Assembly (NCBI GenBank): GCA_937129395.1
Contig: CAKZNE010000032.1
Span: 1 to 62,418, forward strand
DNA: 62,418 nucleotides
From: an uncultured Cryomorphaceae bacterium
Lineage (GTDB): Bacteria; Bacteroidota; Bacteroidia; Flavobacteriales; Schleiferiaceae
Reading direction: 5' to 3'
Shown one piece after another: positions 1-8,747 of this stretch. Within the stretch, counting starts at the first letter, position 1. Every line of letters begins with the position of its first letter. The position numbers and the translations under genes are program-made. The notes beneath the pieces are model-generated. The model saw nothing but the letters and a program-made list of their open reading frames with translations. It did no database searches and was not told the origin of the DNA.

Positions 1-2006
1 TTAAGGAAATTAACAATTGGGTTGTATTTCAAGAATTTCTCTTCGGATAAAATCCATCCTCCAGAAATGGAAGGGAAATAACCATATCTTTTATTTGGAC
101 CAAACTTGGAAGATCCATCCGATCTAAATACCCCTTGAACGAAGTATTTGTTTTTATAGGAATAGTTAACCCTTGTAAAATAGCTCATGAAATTAAATCT
201 TTTATCAGGCTCAAGCCAAGTGGTGTCAAAATCATAATTGTCTTTATTGGGTAAATCGTAAAAGGGTTCGTCAACATTTAAAATATTATTCACTGCAACT
301 GTTTCCCCTTGATCATTTACCGTCTTCATCGCAGAAAAATAGTTTTGACTTTGCTGGTATTCTGTACCTACCAAAAAAGTTACATTATGGTCATCGTTGA
401 TTTTCCAATTATAAGAACCCGTTACAAAACTGCTGTAATTGTGAATCTGCCTTGGGCTTCTTATAGCTACGCCGTCCACTCCAGTAAAACCGTGCAGGTC
501 ACTACTGGTTAAATGAACATCTTCAATCTGATTCATATAATCATAGGAACCATTGGCAATAATGTTCAGATTTTTAATAGGGGAATAATTCACATTAAAG
601 GAGTTAATAGATCTCAATTCTCTAACCCTCCAACTTTTTAATTCTCTATTTGCCACTGGGTTATTTCCAATTCCGGCTTTCAACCAATGGTCACCCTTGC
701 TTGCCGATAAGGTGCTGTCGCCATTTCCATCGAAGGTATATTCATCTTTATCATAAAAAATAGGGTAAATAGGCAAAGCTGTAGACATTGCCGCTCCTAA
801 ACCACCACTCCATGCGGCGTCCACTCGGTTATTATCTCCTCTAGAAAGGCTGGTTGTGATTCCTACTTTTAATTTGTCGTTAATTCTATAATCTCCATTA
901 AATCTACCTGAAAGTCTTTCGTATGAATTTCCAATCAAATAACTTTCATTAATATCATAAGAAACCCCCAGGTAGTAATTGTAATCCTTCGCTCCTTTTT
1001 GAACATTAAAATCATAGAATTGCTTAAAGCCAGTTCCTATAGTTTGATCCACCCAGTCTGTGTCATATTCTTGAGCCTCTTCCCAGGTTAATGGAATTGA
1101 AGAAGGCAAAGAAGGTGTCCCAACATTTCCATCATTTATCCAGGCCTCTTCATATAATTGTAAATATTCGGCAGAATTTAACATGTCTGGTCTTTTGGTT
1201 GGTGCCGACACTCCTAAAGTACTTGTAAAACCAAATTTTAATCCTTTTTGGTTTCCCCTTTTAGTGGTAATTATAATTACACCATTTGCCCCTCTTGAGC
1301 CATAAATAGCCGTAGCCGATGCGTCTTTTAGGATGTCTATACTTTTTATATCATTGGGATTGATACTGGCAAGTGGGTTGGTATTCATCCCTCCACTATT
1401 ACCGTTTGTGAAAAAATCCTGAGAAATCGGAATCCCATCCACAACATAAAGCGGATCACCAGCAGCGCTAATGGAAGCAATTCCTCTAATTCGTACAATA
1501 GAAGGTGAGGCCGCCAAACCAGATCCAGTAATTATTTGAACCCCTGGTGCCTTTCCTTGAATAGCATTTTCAAAACTAGGTGTTGGAATATCATTGATAT
1601 CTTTAGTACCTAAAGTAACAACAGATCCAGAACTTTCCCTTTTTCGTTGCACGCCGTATCCAACCACAATAACTTCATCTAGATCACTGTTCGATTCCAA
1701 CATTTTGGCTGGAGGTACTTTTACTTCACCTTCTGTTGAGGCGTCAACCTTAATTTGTTTTTCAGCATAGCCAATAAAAGAAACTATTAAGGTGAGTTTT
1801 CCAGGTGTGTAGCCTGTTATTTTAAAATAACCATCGAAATCGGTAACGGTTCCAATTTTGACCTGTTCCTTTATAAGTATGTTGGCTCCCGGCAATGGCT
1901 CACCTTCTTCGTCTAAAATACGACCAGAAATAGTTTGGGCTTGTATGGTTTGAAAGCTTAATACTGAAAGAACTGCTAGTAAAAGTGTTGTGTAGTATTT
2001 TTTCAT
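1..2006 (-). CDS. SusC/RagA-family TonB-dependent receptor (3' end outside window)
   Basis: Outer-membrane receptor for import of glycan oligosaccharides; partial, because the reading frame runs open through base 1. About 668 residues are present; SusC proteins usually have around 1000. The ATG at 2006 begins a signal peptide (MKKYYTTLLLAVLSVL) ending near QAQ. A carboxypeptidase-like regulatory domain follows (SGRILDEEGEPLPGANI), then a TonB-box-like DEVIVVGYG, the plug (IRGIASISAAGDPLYVVDGIP, split here as IRG and YVVDG) with the RagA hallmark DILKDASATAIYGSRGANGV, and the start of the barrel. A SusD partner would normally lie further left, outside the window. The gene sits beside GH13 enzymes and behind a 21-bp palindrome, which suggests maltodextrin as substrate. 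The family is certain from sequence; the substrate is inferred from neighbours. Confidence 0.95.
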   Translation of the reverse strand, partial: MKKYYTTLLLAVLSVLSFQTIQAQTISGRILDEEGEPLPGANILIKEQVKIGTVTDFDGYFKITGYTPGKLTLIVSFIGYAEKQIKVDASTEGEVKVPPAKMLESNSDLDEVIVVGYGVQRKRESSGSVVTLGTKDINDIPTPSFENAIQGKAPGVQIITGSGLAASPSIVRIRGIASISAAGDPLYVVDGIPISQDFFTNGNSGGMNTNPLASINPNDIKSIDILKDASATAIYGSRGANGVIIITTKRGNQKGLKFGFTSTLGVSAPTKRPDMLNSAEYLQLYEEAWINDGNVGTPSLPSSIPLTWEEAQEYDTDWVDQTIGTGFKQFYDFNVQKGAKDYNYYLGVSYDINESYLIGNSYERLSGRFNGDYRINDKLKVGITTSLSRGDNNRVDAAWSGGLGAAMSTALPIYPIFYDKDEYTFDGNGDSTLSASKGDHWLKAGIGNNPVANRELKSWRVRELRSINSFNVNYSPIKNLNIIANGSYDYMNQIEDVHLTSSDLHGFTGVDGVAIRSPRQIHNYSSFVTGSYNWKINDDHNVTFLVGTEYQQSQNYFSAMKTVNDQGETVAVNNILNVDEPFYDLPNKDNYDFDTTWLEPDKRFNFMSYFTRVNYSYKNKYFVQGVFRSDGSSKFGPNKRYGYFPSISGGWILSEEKFLKYNPIVNFL

Positions 2007-2032
2007 GCAGGGGCTGTTTAATTTCTGGTAAC

Positions 2033-2040
2033 CAAATGTA
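2033..2040 (-). promoter_or_regulatory. -7 element of the susC promoter
   Basis: On the minus strand this reads TACATTTG, an exact match to the Bacteroidota -7 consensus TAnnTTTG, 26 bp before the susC ATG. There is no TTG at the usual -33 position; the susC-proximal half of the palindrome at 2053-2073 lies there instead. Confidence 0.6.
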
Positions 2041-2052
2041 GTAAAATTTTAG

Positions 2053-2073
2053 TAAGTGTATAAAGTACACTTA
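2053..2073. promoter_or_regulatory. Palindromic operator, site 1 (susC)
   Basis: Perfect 8-bp inverted repeat TAAGTGTA / TACACTTA around a 5-bp spacer, in the gap between the GH13 gene and susC. It covers the position of the missing -33 box of the susC promoter. It is one of six copies of the same motif in this locus. Binding by the NUDIX regulator encoded at 4994-5728 is inferred, not shown. Confidence 0.75.
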
Positions 2074-2114
2074 ATTTTTATGATGCAATTATAGCTATAA
2101 ATAATTGCACACTA

Positions 2115-4976
2115 TTATTTTAATATAAAAAAGCTTCCCGACTGATTTCGGTTGCTACTGTTGATGCTATAAAAATAAAGACCGTTGGATAACTTATCCA
2201 TTCTCAAGTCATTGCTAATTTCTATCTGGGTAAATCCTTTGGATTGCTTGTAATATTTTTTTTCTAATAACACCTTTCCATGAGGACTAGAAATATGAAT
2301 AAACACAAAATCCTCCATTGGAAGGTCCAACACAAAACTTAATTTATTGCTTGCGGGATTTGGAAAAACACTTGCAAAATCTCCATAAGCCGTATCAATC
2401 GGATTAAAGCTTCCTGAGTCGCCAATTGTTTTGCTGCTTGTATTAAAATTGCTGTAAATATGATATTCACCAGCCGCGTAGTTGGTATCTAAATCTCCGT
2501 TCACCAAAAGGCTATCCCCAGAAAAATAGTCGTACCATACATCGGATTCTGATAAGTCTAAAGTCATGGTCGCGCTAGTAATTCCAAAATTTCCCGCGAT
2601 TATTACCGTGCTATCATTCTCTTCTAGTTTATAATATTTTTTGCTCCCTGAAACACTTGCGGTGGTGTTTTTGGTTCTGAATATATGAGGATACGAATTT
2701 CTAAAATTGATGATGTCGCTGTATTTCCCATATAGTTTAGCTCTATTAGCTTCCTGCAAATAATCCCATCGAACTGGTTTATTGGAAATTCTACAATCTG
2801 GATTTATTGTTCCATCTGGGCAATAATTAATTGAATAATCATATCCATATTCTCCAAATTGCCAAATCATTTTTGGTCCAGGTACCGTTATAAAAAAGGC
2901 TGTGGCCAATTCCATTCTCAATAAAGCAATAGCCTCGTCTTTTGTGGAATAATCCGTATTTGAATTTCCAAAATTTAGGTTTTTATACATGAGCCTTTCC
3001 TCATCATGACTTTCCATAAAACCCACCAAATTTGGATTATTCCACCCCCTTTCTTTATAATCAACACCACCCAAATTTGAAGGATATCCCATTGTGGTTT
3101 CACTGTATTCATGGTTGGCATTTCCCCAAAGCATAAAACCTCTATTGGAAAGTTCTGTTTCTTCTGGGTTATGGGCAAAATGCTCCAGTATCATATAAAC
3201 AGAGGAGTCAATTTCTTCCACCTCTTCTTTTATTCTGGTCAATGTTTCAATTCTTTGGCTATCGTAGTTCCCCCAAGCGTTTACATCTCCCAAAGTATTG
3301 GTTTGGGTAAAACCTTTGGAGAGATCCATTCGATATCCATCCACTTTATATTCTTCTACCCAATGTTGGAAAACTCTTTTCGTAAAATACTTGGTTGCCT
3401 CCGATTCATGGTTAAAATCATAACCTACGTTAAAATCATGTTTTGCTACTTGGTTAAACCAAGGGCTTTCGGCAGTGGGTTGTCCATACTGACCAGCGGA
3501 TGCGTCAAAATACATTCGCACTAGGGGGCATTGACCAAAAGCGTGATTCATTGCAATATCTAATATGACAGCTATTCCCCTGCTATGACAAGAATCTACT
3601 AATTCTTTAAAATCGTTTTTGCTACCATAATATTTATCTGGAGCCATAAAAAACATCGGGTTATAACCCCAACTTTCATTTCCTTCAAATTCCATTATTG
3701 GCATTAGCTCAATGGCATTTACACCGAGGGAATCCAAATAATCCAAACGCCTTATTACGGATTGATAGCTTCTATCTGCATCAAAATCTCGAATTAACAA
3801 TTCATAAATAATAAGGTCTTGAGGATTGGGCTTATCAAAATTTTGATTGGCCCATTGGTAATCTTCTTCATTAATTTTGAAACTACTAACAGGAAAATCT
3901 GTTTTTCCTTTTGGATAGGATTTTAAATTTGGATAGGTCTGACTAGGAATATAGGAATCGTTCCAAGGATCCAATATTTTTTCAGAATAGGGATCGGCAA
4001 TTCTAATGCCTTCGGTTCCTACATAGTATTGAAAAGCAATTTCCTTATTTGGATCTAAATGATCAATTTCAATCCAAAAAAATTCTCCATCTGGGCTTTG
4101 AAACATTTCATATTGGGCCGAAAAATCCCAATTATTAAAATCGCCAATTACATAAACGTATTCCTTGTTTGGCGCTCTTAGTTTTAAATAAATAGACGAA
4201 TCTGCTATAACCGATAAGCCTTCCTCTCCATTTCTTGTATCGGCGGCAATATTAGTTCCAGAACGTGCCAAATAAGTCAGTGTATCTCTATAAAATTGAC
4301 CAGAAAGCACGGCTTCAAGTACAATGTTTTTTTCACCTAGTCCAAAATCAATTAAAGGAATTCTATAGGAGATTTTAGAAGTATCAGGAAATTGGACAAG
4401 GGTTTGTCCATCGAGCTTCAATCTTAAATTGGCATTGCTAGAACTTAGGCCTTCCACCTCCAGGGTATCGTTTACATTGTAAATTTCAAATTGACTGGGG
4501 AGAGTTATGCTGGACTGAAATCCATTTTGAAAAATGGGAATAAAAATATCCGAACCATCGGCATTTCTTCCTACCAAACTACCATCAACATTTCTAAAAA
4601 CAAAAGACAAACGATACACTACATCACCAGAGCCCAAACCATAAAAAACGGGAATATGGAATTTCATATAGTAACGGTTGTTACCAATACTGGTCATTTT
4701 TACTTTGGAATCATCCGTACCCCAATTCCCCTGAACATTTTGCCAATTGGTAGAATTTGGACCGTCTAGCACCACACCGGTATGTGCATAAACTGTGGTA
4801 TTAGCACCCATTAAATCCATATTGCCTTCACTGGCATCAAAAATTATGGCTACTGTATCATTTTGAGTTGCGAAAACAGGAGAAATGCTTACCACCTGAG
4901 CAGAAGCGACTTTGGTTAAGGCAATAAAAAAAAGGCTTGTAATTATTTTTATCATAAAAATTGAGGCTCTGTCCAT
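2115..4976 (-). CDS. Secreted GH13 alpha-amylase-family enzyme with T9SS sorting domain
   Basis: Extracellular alpha-glucan hydrolase of 953 residues. Order of parts: signal peptide (an alternative ATG at 4955 starts it more tightly, MIKIITSLFFIALTKVASAQ); N-terminal beta domains; a CBM48/E-set-like domain around residues 260-350 (VYVIGDFNNWDF); GH13 barrel around 385-800; T9SS type A sorting domain from about 875 (VFPNPASNKL, ending SGSFFILK). The four GH13 regions are visible: DIAMNH, DGYRMDLSKG with the nucleophile Asp, MILEH with the acid Glu, and FMESHDEE with the transition-state Asp. It lies 17 bp after the regulator gene on the same strand and upstream of susC. Exact specificity (amylase, pullulanase or other) cannot be read from the sequence. 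Confidence 0.92.
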   Translation of the reverse strand: MDRASIFMIKIITSLFFIALTKVASAQVVSISPVFATQNDTVAIIFDASEGNMDLMGANTTVYAHTGVVLDGPNSTNWQNVQGNWGTDDSKVKMTSIGNNRYYMKFHIPVFYGLGSGDVVYRLSFVFRNVDGSLVGRNADGSDIFIPIFQNGFQSSITLPSQFEIYNVNDTLEVEGLSSSNANLRLKLDGQTLVQFPDTSKISYRIPLIDFGLGEKNIVLEAVLSGQFYRDTLTYLARSGTNIAADTRNGEEGLSVIADSSIYLKLRAPNKEYVYVIGDFNNWDFSAQYEMFQSPDGEFFWIEIDHLDPNKEIAFQYYVGTEGIRIADPYSEKILDPWNDSYIPSQTYPNLKSYPKGKTDFPVSSFKINEEDYQWANQNFDKPNPQDLIIYELLIRDFDADRSYQSVIRRLDYLDSLGVNAIELMPIMEFEGNESWGYNPMFFMAPDKYYGSKNDFKELVDSCHSRGIAVILDIAMNHAFGQCPLVRMYFDASAGQYGQPTAESPWFNQVAKHDFNVGYDFNHESEATKYFTKRVFQHWVEEYKVDGYRMDLSKGFTQTNTLGDVNAWGNYDSQRIETLTRIKEEVEEIDSSVYMILEHFAHNPEETELSNRGFMLWGNANHEYSETTMGYPSNLGGVDYKERGWNNPNLVGFMESHDEERLMYKNLNFGNSNTDYSTKDEAIALLRMELATAFFITVPGPKMIWQFGEYGYDYSINYCPDGTINPDCRISNKPVRWDYLQEANRAKLYGKYSDIINFRNSYPHIFRTKNTTASVSGSKKYYKLEENDSTVIIAGNFGITSATMTLDLSESDVWYDYFSGDSLLVNGDLDTNYAAGEYHIYSNFNTSSKTIGDSGSFNPIDTAYGDFASVFPNPASNKLSFVLDLPMEDFVFIHISSPHGKVLLEKKYYKQSKGFTQIEISNDLRMDKLSNGLYFYSINSSNRNQSGSFFILK

Positions 4977-4993
4977 TTTAGAACAGGTCTGTT

Positions 4994-5728
4994 TTATGTT
5001 TTTATTTCGTACAACATGGCTGGTTTGTGAAGCACTCCTTTTTGCTTTTCATTGGTTGGAGAAACCAAGTTTTCTTTGAGGATTTTTTTTCTAAAATTTC
5101 TTTTGTCTAATTCCTTATCCAAAATTATCTCATAAAGCTTTTGAACCTGACTAAGGGTAAACTTCTCAGGCAATAATTCAAATCCCGTTTTCTTGTATTC
5201 AAAATCCCCTTTAAGTCTTTCCCAAGCTTGACTAAGAATAGAATCATGATCAAATGCAAGAGAGGGAACTTTTTTAATATCACACCAAAAAACCCTTTCT
5301 GCAAAACCAGATGCTTCTGGCTCAAAGTCACCCATTTTAACCAAAGCAAAATAGGCAACTGTAATAACACGGGCTTGGGGGTTTTCTCTAAAAGACTGCA
5401 ACCATTCCAAATCCTTAATATCCTGAACACGCACAGGATCGCCAAAGGAGTGAAATTGCTTTAGAAAAATTCCTTCCAATTGAGTAATCTCTTTTAAAAC
5501 ACGATTGGCAGCTTCGTCCAAGCCTTCATCATTTAAAATTAAATCGCCTGGCAGTGCCAATTGAATCTTACCTTTATCCTGTAATTTTTGTTCTATTAGC
5601 AAAACATTGAGTTTGCTATTATCAAAGCCAAACACTACACAATCGACAGATACATTCGGATTTAAATTTTTGATTTCGGTTTTAGCCACTTCTTTTGATT
5701 TGAATTTTTGATTGTTACAAAACTCCAC
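4994..5728 (-). CDS. NUDIX-domain transcriptional regulator (NrtR/AraR-like), probable regulator of this locus
   Basis: Predicted DNA-binding regulator of 244 residues. Residues about 25-160 form a NUDIX fold (VSVDCVVFGFD, LPGDLI) whose NUDIX box (about 61-87) is degenerate: the REuxEE core reads RVLKEI, so two metal-binding glutamates are replaced by V77 and I81 and hydrolase activity is unlikely. The C-terminus (FTLSQVQKLYE, LDKRNFRKK, HKPAMLYEI) matches the winged-helix of NrtR-family regulators. That family includes the NAD regulator NrtR and the Bacteroides arabinose regulator AraR. Start is GTG directly after an in-frame TAA; no ATG is available. It is divergent from pfkA with palindrome site 2 between them, so autoregulation is likely. 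It is the only regulator gene in the locus; control of maltodextrin genes is inferred from context. Confidence 0.88.
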   Translation of the reverse strand: MEFCNNQKFKSKEVAKTEIKNLNPNVSVDCVVFGFDNSKLNVLLIEQKLQDKGKIQLALPGDLILNDEGLDEAANRVLKEITQLEGIFLKQFHSFGDPVRVQDIKDLEWLQSFRENPQARVITVAYFALVKMGDFEPEASGFAERVFWCDIKKVPSLAFDHDSILSQAWERLKGDFEYKKTGFELLPEKFTLSQVQKLYEIILDKELDKRNFRKKILKENLVSPTNEKQKGVLHKPAMLYEIKT

Positions 5729-5763
5729 AAATTATTCAAAAGCTAAAATAAAGAATTTTTTCG

Positions 5764-5784
5764 AAAGTGTAATTTTTACACTAA
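5764..5784. promoter_or_regulatory. Palindromic operator, site 2 (divergent regulator / pfkA)
   Basis: AAAGTGTA, 5-bp spacer ATTTT, TACACTAA, midway between the divergent NUDIX regulator and pfkA-gapA. Its right end overlaps the pfkA -7 box. On the other strand a weaker TATTTTAG lies 15 bp beyond the core, towards the regulator gene. Confidence 0.75.
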
Positions 5785-5789
5785 GTTTG
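5782..5789 (+). promoter_or_regulatory. -7 element of the pfkA-gapA promoter
   Basis: TAAGTTTG, exact TAnnTTTG consensus, 22 bp before the pfkA ATG. Its first base is the last base of the TACACT half-site of operator 2, so a bound protein would be expected to block RNA polymerase here. Confidence 0.6.
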
Positions 5790-5811
5790 TTTCTGTAATC
5801 CCAAAACAAAA

Positions 5812-6795
5812 ATGACAAATTCCATTAAAACCCTTGCTGTTCTTACTTCCGGAGGTGATTCTCCAGGGATGAACGCCGCTATTCGTGCTGTGGTAAGAAC
5901 CTGTTCTTTCTATAATAAGGAAGTTTTTGGGGTTTACGAGGGTTATAAAGGGTTGATCGAAGACAGAATTGAAAAGCTAAATGCCAGATCGGTAAAGAAT
6001 ATATTAAATAGAGGAGGAACATTTTTAAAATCCTCTAGAAGTGAAGAGTTTAGAACCGCCGAAGGAAGAAAAAAAGCCTTTGAAAATGTAAAAAAACACA
6101 AAATTGACGCTTTGGTTTTAATTGGCGGAAATGGAACTTTTACAGGAGCTCACATTTTTTATGAAGAATATGGAATTCCAGTTATTGGCATTCCGGGTAC
6201 AATAGACAATGACCTTTATGGAACGGATTACACTCTTGGATTTGATTCTGCTACCAATGTAGTTGTAGACTGTATCGATAAAATTAGAGACACTGCAGAA
6301 TCCCACAACCGGATGTTTTTAATTGAAGTAATGGGAAGAGATTCTGGGTTTATAGCCCTAAGGTCTGCCGTGGCATCAGGAGCAATAGACGTAATCTTAC
6401 CTGAGGAAGAATCTCCAATGGAAGTTTTAATTACTGAAATAACCAAAGGTGCTACCAACCAAAAAACCCATAAATTGATTGTGGTTGCAGAAGGCAATAA
6501 ATTGGGCGACACCTTTTCTATTGCCAATGAATTAAGTAAGGAATTTCCCCAAATTGAAACTAAAGTAACCATCCTTGGTCACCTTCAAAGAGGCGGCGCT
6601 CCTTCCTGCCTGGACAGAATCTTAGCCAGTGAATTAGGCGTTGCAGCTGTTGAAAGTTTACTTGAAGGGAAAACCGATTTAATGGTGGGAAGACAAAACA
6701 AAAAAGTAAGCTATACACCCTTGGAGGAAAGCATCACCAAAAAAGCAGCTCTCGATCCTGAACTTTTAAGGATCAGGAAAATACTATCAATCTAA
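5812..6795 (+). CDS. pfkA: 6-phosphofructokinase
   Basis: Glycolytic enzyme converting fructose-6-phosphate to fructose-1,6-bisphosphate with ATP in the cytoplasm; 327 residues, normal for bacterial PfkA. Visible motifs: SGGDSPGMNAAIR (nucleotide loop), GGNGTFTGA, GTIDNDL with the catalytic Asp, MGRDSGF and LGHLQRGG. In the second motif the Gly-Asn in place of the more common Gly-Asp should be compared with ATP- versus PPi-dependent enzymes, though the overall form is the short ATP type. gapA follows after 13 bp, so the two are one unit. Placement behind operator site 2 suggests that glycolytic flux is regulated together with maltodextrin uptake. Confidence 0.95.
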   Translation: MTNSIKTLAVLTSGGDSPGMNAAIRAVVRTCSFYNKEVFGVYEGYKGLIEDRIEKLNARSVKNILNRGGTFLKSSRSEEFRTAEGRKKAFENVKKHKIDALVLIGGNGTFTGAHIFYEEYGIPVIGIPGTIDNDLYGTDYTLGFDSATNVVVDCIDKIRDTAESHNRMFLIEVMGRDSGFIALRSAVASGAIDVILPEEESPMEVLITEITKGATNQKTHKLIVVAEGNKLGDTFSIANELSKEFPQIETKVTILGHLQRGGAPSCLDRILASELGVAAVESLLEGKTDLMVGRQNKKVSYTPLEESITKKAALDPELLRIRKILSI

Positions 6796-6808
6796 AAAGA
6801 AAAGAAAA

Positions 6809-7801
6809 ATGAAAAATGTTGCCATAAATGGATTTGGAAGGATAGGTAGACTTTGTTTCCGGAACCTTATTCGTAAGTCCGAGGTTCGGATAGTAGCCAT
6901 TAACGATCTTACTGATACCAAGACTTTAGCTCATCTTTTAAAAAGAGATACCGTTCATGGGCTCTTTGATCATGAAATTAGTCATGATGAAAATTCTATT
7001 TCTGTAGATGGAAGAAAAATAAAAGTTTTTGCCAAAAGAAACCCAACAGAGCTGCCTTGGGCTGATCTAAATATTGATCTTGTAATTGAATGCACAGGAA
7101 TTTTTAGGGACATGGAAGGAATGGGCAAACATCTTGAAGCCGGCGCCAAAAAGGTTCTCTTAAGTGCACCAGCCAAAAAGGGCGTTAAAACCATCGTTTT
7201 AGGCGTAAATGAAAATGAATTAAATGCGGATGATGTTTTAATTAGTAACGCTTCTTGCACCACCAATTGTTTGGCACCTATGGTAAAAGTACTGAACGAT
7301 AATTTTGGGATTGAGAAGGGCTATATGACAACTATTCATTCCTATACTTCAGATCAAAGATTGCAAGATGCTCCGCATTCCGATTTAAGAAGAGCAAGAG
7401 CAGCTGCCGTAAACATAATCCCAACCACAACAGGTGCAGCAAAAGCGGTGAGCTTGGTTTTACCAGAAATGACGGGCAAATTGGATGGTTTTGCAGTTCG
7501 CATTCCTACCCCAACAGGTTCCGTAACCGACCTTACCGTTAACCTAAAAAAGGAAGTAAGCTTAGACGAAATTAATAAAGTAATGGAAGATGCTAGTGAA
7601 GGTGCACTTAAGGGCATAATGAGCTATTCCACCGAGCCTTTGGTTTCTAGTGATATTACAGGCGATAAACACAGTTGCATTTTTGACAGTGGTTTAACCA
7701 TCGCAAATGGAAACCTGGTTAAGGTAGTTGCTTGGTATGATAATGAAGCTGGCTATGCTGCTCGTTTGGCCGACTTAGCCATTAAAATGGTAAAACTGTA
7801 A
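6809..7801 (+). CDS. gapA: Glyceraldehyde-3-phosphate dehydrogenase, type I
   Basis: Oxidises glyceraldehyde-3-phosphate to 1,3-bisphosphoglycerate; 330 residues. N-terminal Rossmann motif INGFGRIGRL with AINDLTD; catalytic site SNASCTTNCLAP with the active Cys; TTTGAAKAV, WYDNEAGYA at the C-terminus. The Asp after the second beta strand (IND) favours NAD. It is co-transcribed with pfkA (13-bp gap). Operator site 3 overlaps its last codons and stop. Bacteroidota often carry more than one gap gene, so this may be the copy tied to sugar growth (inference). Confidence 0.95.
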   Translation: MKNVAINGFGRIGRLCFRNLIRKSEVRIVAINDLTDTKTLAHLLKRDTVHGLFDHEISHDENSISVDGRKIKVFAKRNPTELPWADLNIDLVIECTGIFRDMEGMGKHLEAGAKKVLLSAPAKKGVKTIVLGVNENELNADDVLISNASCTTNCLAPMVKVLNDNFGIEKGYMTTIHSYTSDQRLQDAPHSDLRRARAAAVNIIPTTTGAAKAVSLVLPEMTGKLDGFAVRIPTPTGSVTDLTVNLKKEVSLDEINKVMEDASEGALKGIMSYSTEPLVSSDITGDKHSCIFDSGLTIANGNLVKVVAWYDNEAGYAARLADLAIKMVKL

Positions 7802-7813
7802 ATAGTACACTAA
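7793..7813. promoter_or_regulatory. Palindromic operator, site 3 (kinase-phosphorylase operon)
   Basis: AAACTGTA, spacer AATAG, TACACTAA. The left arm differs from the consensus by one central base (ACTGTA for AGTGTA). It overlaps the gapA stop codon. A near-consensus -7 box TATTTTCG (7825-7832) starts 13 bp after the core, a spacing like that at sites 1 and 6, and no -33 TTG is present. Confidence 0.65.
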
Positions 7814-7859
7814 GTAAATTTTAGTATTTTCGATTTTTATAAAAAAACCTTTTTTGCCT

Positions 7860-8747
7860 ATGATTCTCATCGCTGAAAGCGGGTCCACAAAGTGTGACGC
7901 TGTATTTTTGGATGACAGTGGAAAAGAAATATCGCGCTTTCGCATGATGGGTTTCAACCCTTATTTCCATACTTCACCTTTTATTTCTGAAAATGCACTT
8001 CTTGTGGATGAAATAATGAAATATAAAGACCAAACCACCCATGTGTTTTTTTATGGTGCCGGTTGTTCTTCACAAAGATTAAATTTGGTTATTTCCGAAG
8101 GTTTATCCCCCGTGTTTCCAAATGCTAAGATAATGGTTGACCATGATTTGAAGGCTTGTGCCTACTCTACTTACGATGGCGAACCTTCAATCAGTTGTAT
8201 TTTAGGAACAGGATCCAATTCTGTTTATTTTGATGGGCATGATATCGCCGAAGAGGTTCCTGCGCTTGCCTTTATTCTAGGCGATGAGGGCAGTGCCAGT
8301 TATATAGGTAAAAAATTAATTTCCGGTTTTCTTTATAAAAAAATGCCCCAAGACCTTGCCGATGATTTTTTCAACACCTATAAATTAACCAAGGATATCG
8401 TAATTGATAAGGTTTATGCTCAAGACCATGCAAATGTGTTTTTGGGAAGCTTGGCACCCTTTGCCCACAAGAACATAAAAAACCCATTCGTTTATGAAAT
8501 CGTAGCCGAGGGTTTTCGCAAATTTTTAGAAACCCATGTACTTTGCTTTCCTCAAGCCAAAAATGTTGAAGTGAATTTTGTAGGTTCAATTGCCTACCAT
8601 TTTCAAGATGTTTTGGTGGATCTATTAAAAAGTATGGACCTTAAATTAGGAAGGATAATTAGAAGACCGCTAGATGGTTTAATAAATTATCATCTGACAC
8701 AACACGCCCAATCCAATAAAATATTTAACCTAAAACAGGCATTGTGA
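7860..8747 (+). CDS. BadF/BadG-type sugar kinase, probable glucokinase or glucosamine-type kinase
   Basis: ASKHA-fold ATPase of 295 residues resembling N-acetylglucosamine/glucosamine kinases. Visible: phosphate-1 loop ESGSTKCDAVF at the N-terminus, YGAGCSS, a middle DHDLKACAYS with the probable catalytic Asp, phosphate-2 ILGTGSNSVYF, and LGDEGSASYIGK. The ATG at 7860 is chosen over a TTG two codons upstream because the product then begins directly with MILIAESGSTK. It overlaps pgmB by 4 bp (GTGA). Maltose phosphorylase releases one free glucose per cleavage and no other hexokinase is seen here, so a glucokinase role is the simplest inference. The amino-sugar alternative is not excluded. Confidence 0.82.
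   Translation: MILIAESGSTKCDAVFLDDSGKEISRFRMMGFNPYFHTSPFISENALLVDEIMKYKDQTTHVFFYGAGCSSQRLNLVISEGLSPVFPNAKIMVDHDLKACAYSTYDGEPSISCILGTGSNSVYFDGHDIAEEVPALAFILGDEGSASYIGKKLISGFLYKKMPQDLADDFFNTYKLTKDIVIDKVYAQDHANVFLGSLAPFAHKNIKNPFVYEIVAEGFRKFLETHVLCFPQAKNVEVNFVGSIAYHFQDVLVDLLKSMDLKLGRIIRRPLDGLINYHLTQHAQSNKIFNLKQAL

Noticed and set aside
3111..3524. 137-codon open frame opposite the amylase gene
   Set aside because: It is antisense to conserved GH13 catalytic motifs; Met and hydrophobic content reflect the complementary strand, not a gene. Other similar shadow frames were left out for the same reason.
6225..6240. TACACT half-site inside pfkA
   Set aside because: No AGTGTA-like partner 5 bp upstream; it encodes conserved PfkA residues. 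Single half-sites elsewhere (for example 10391, 35724, 39224) were dismissed for the same reason.
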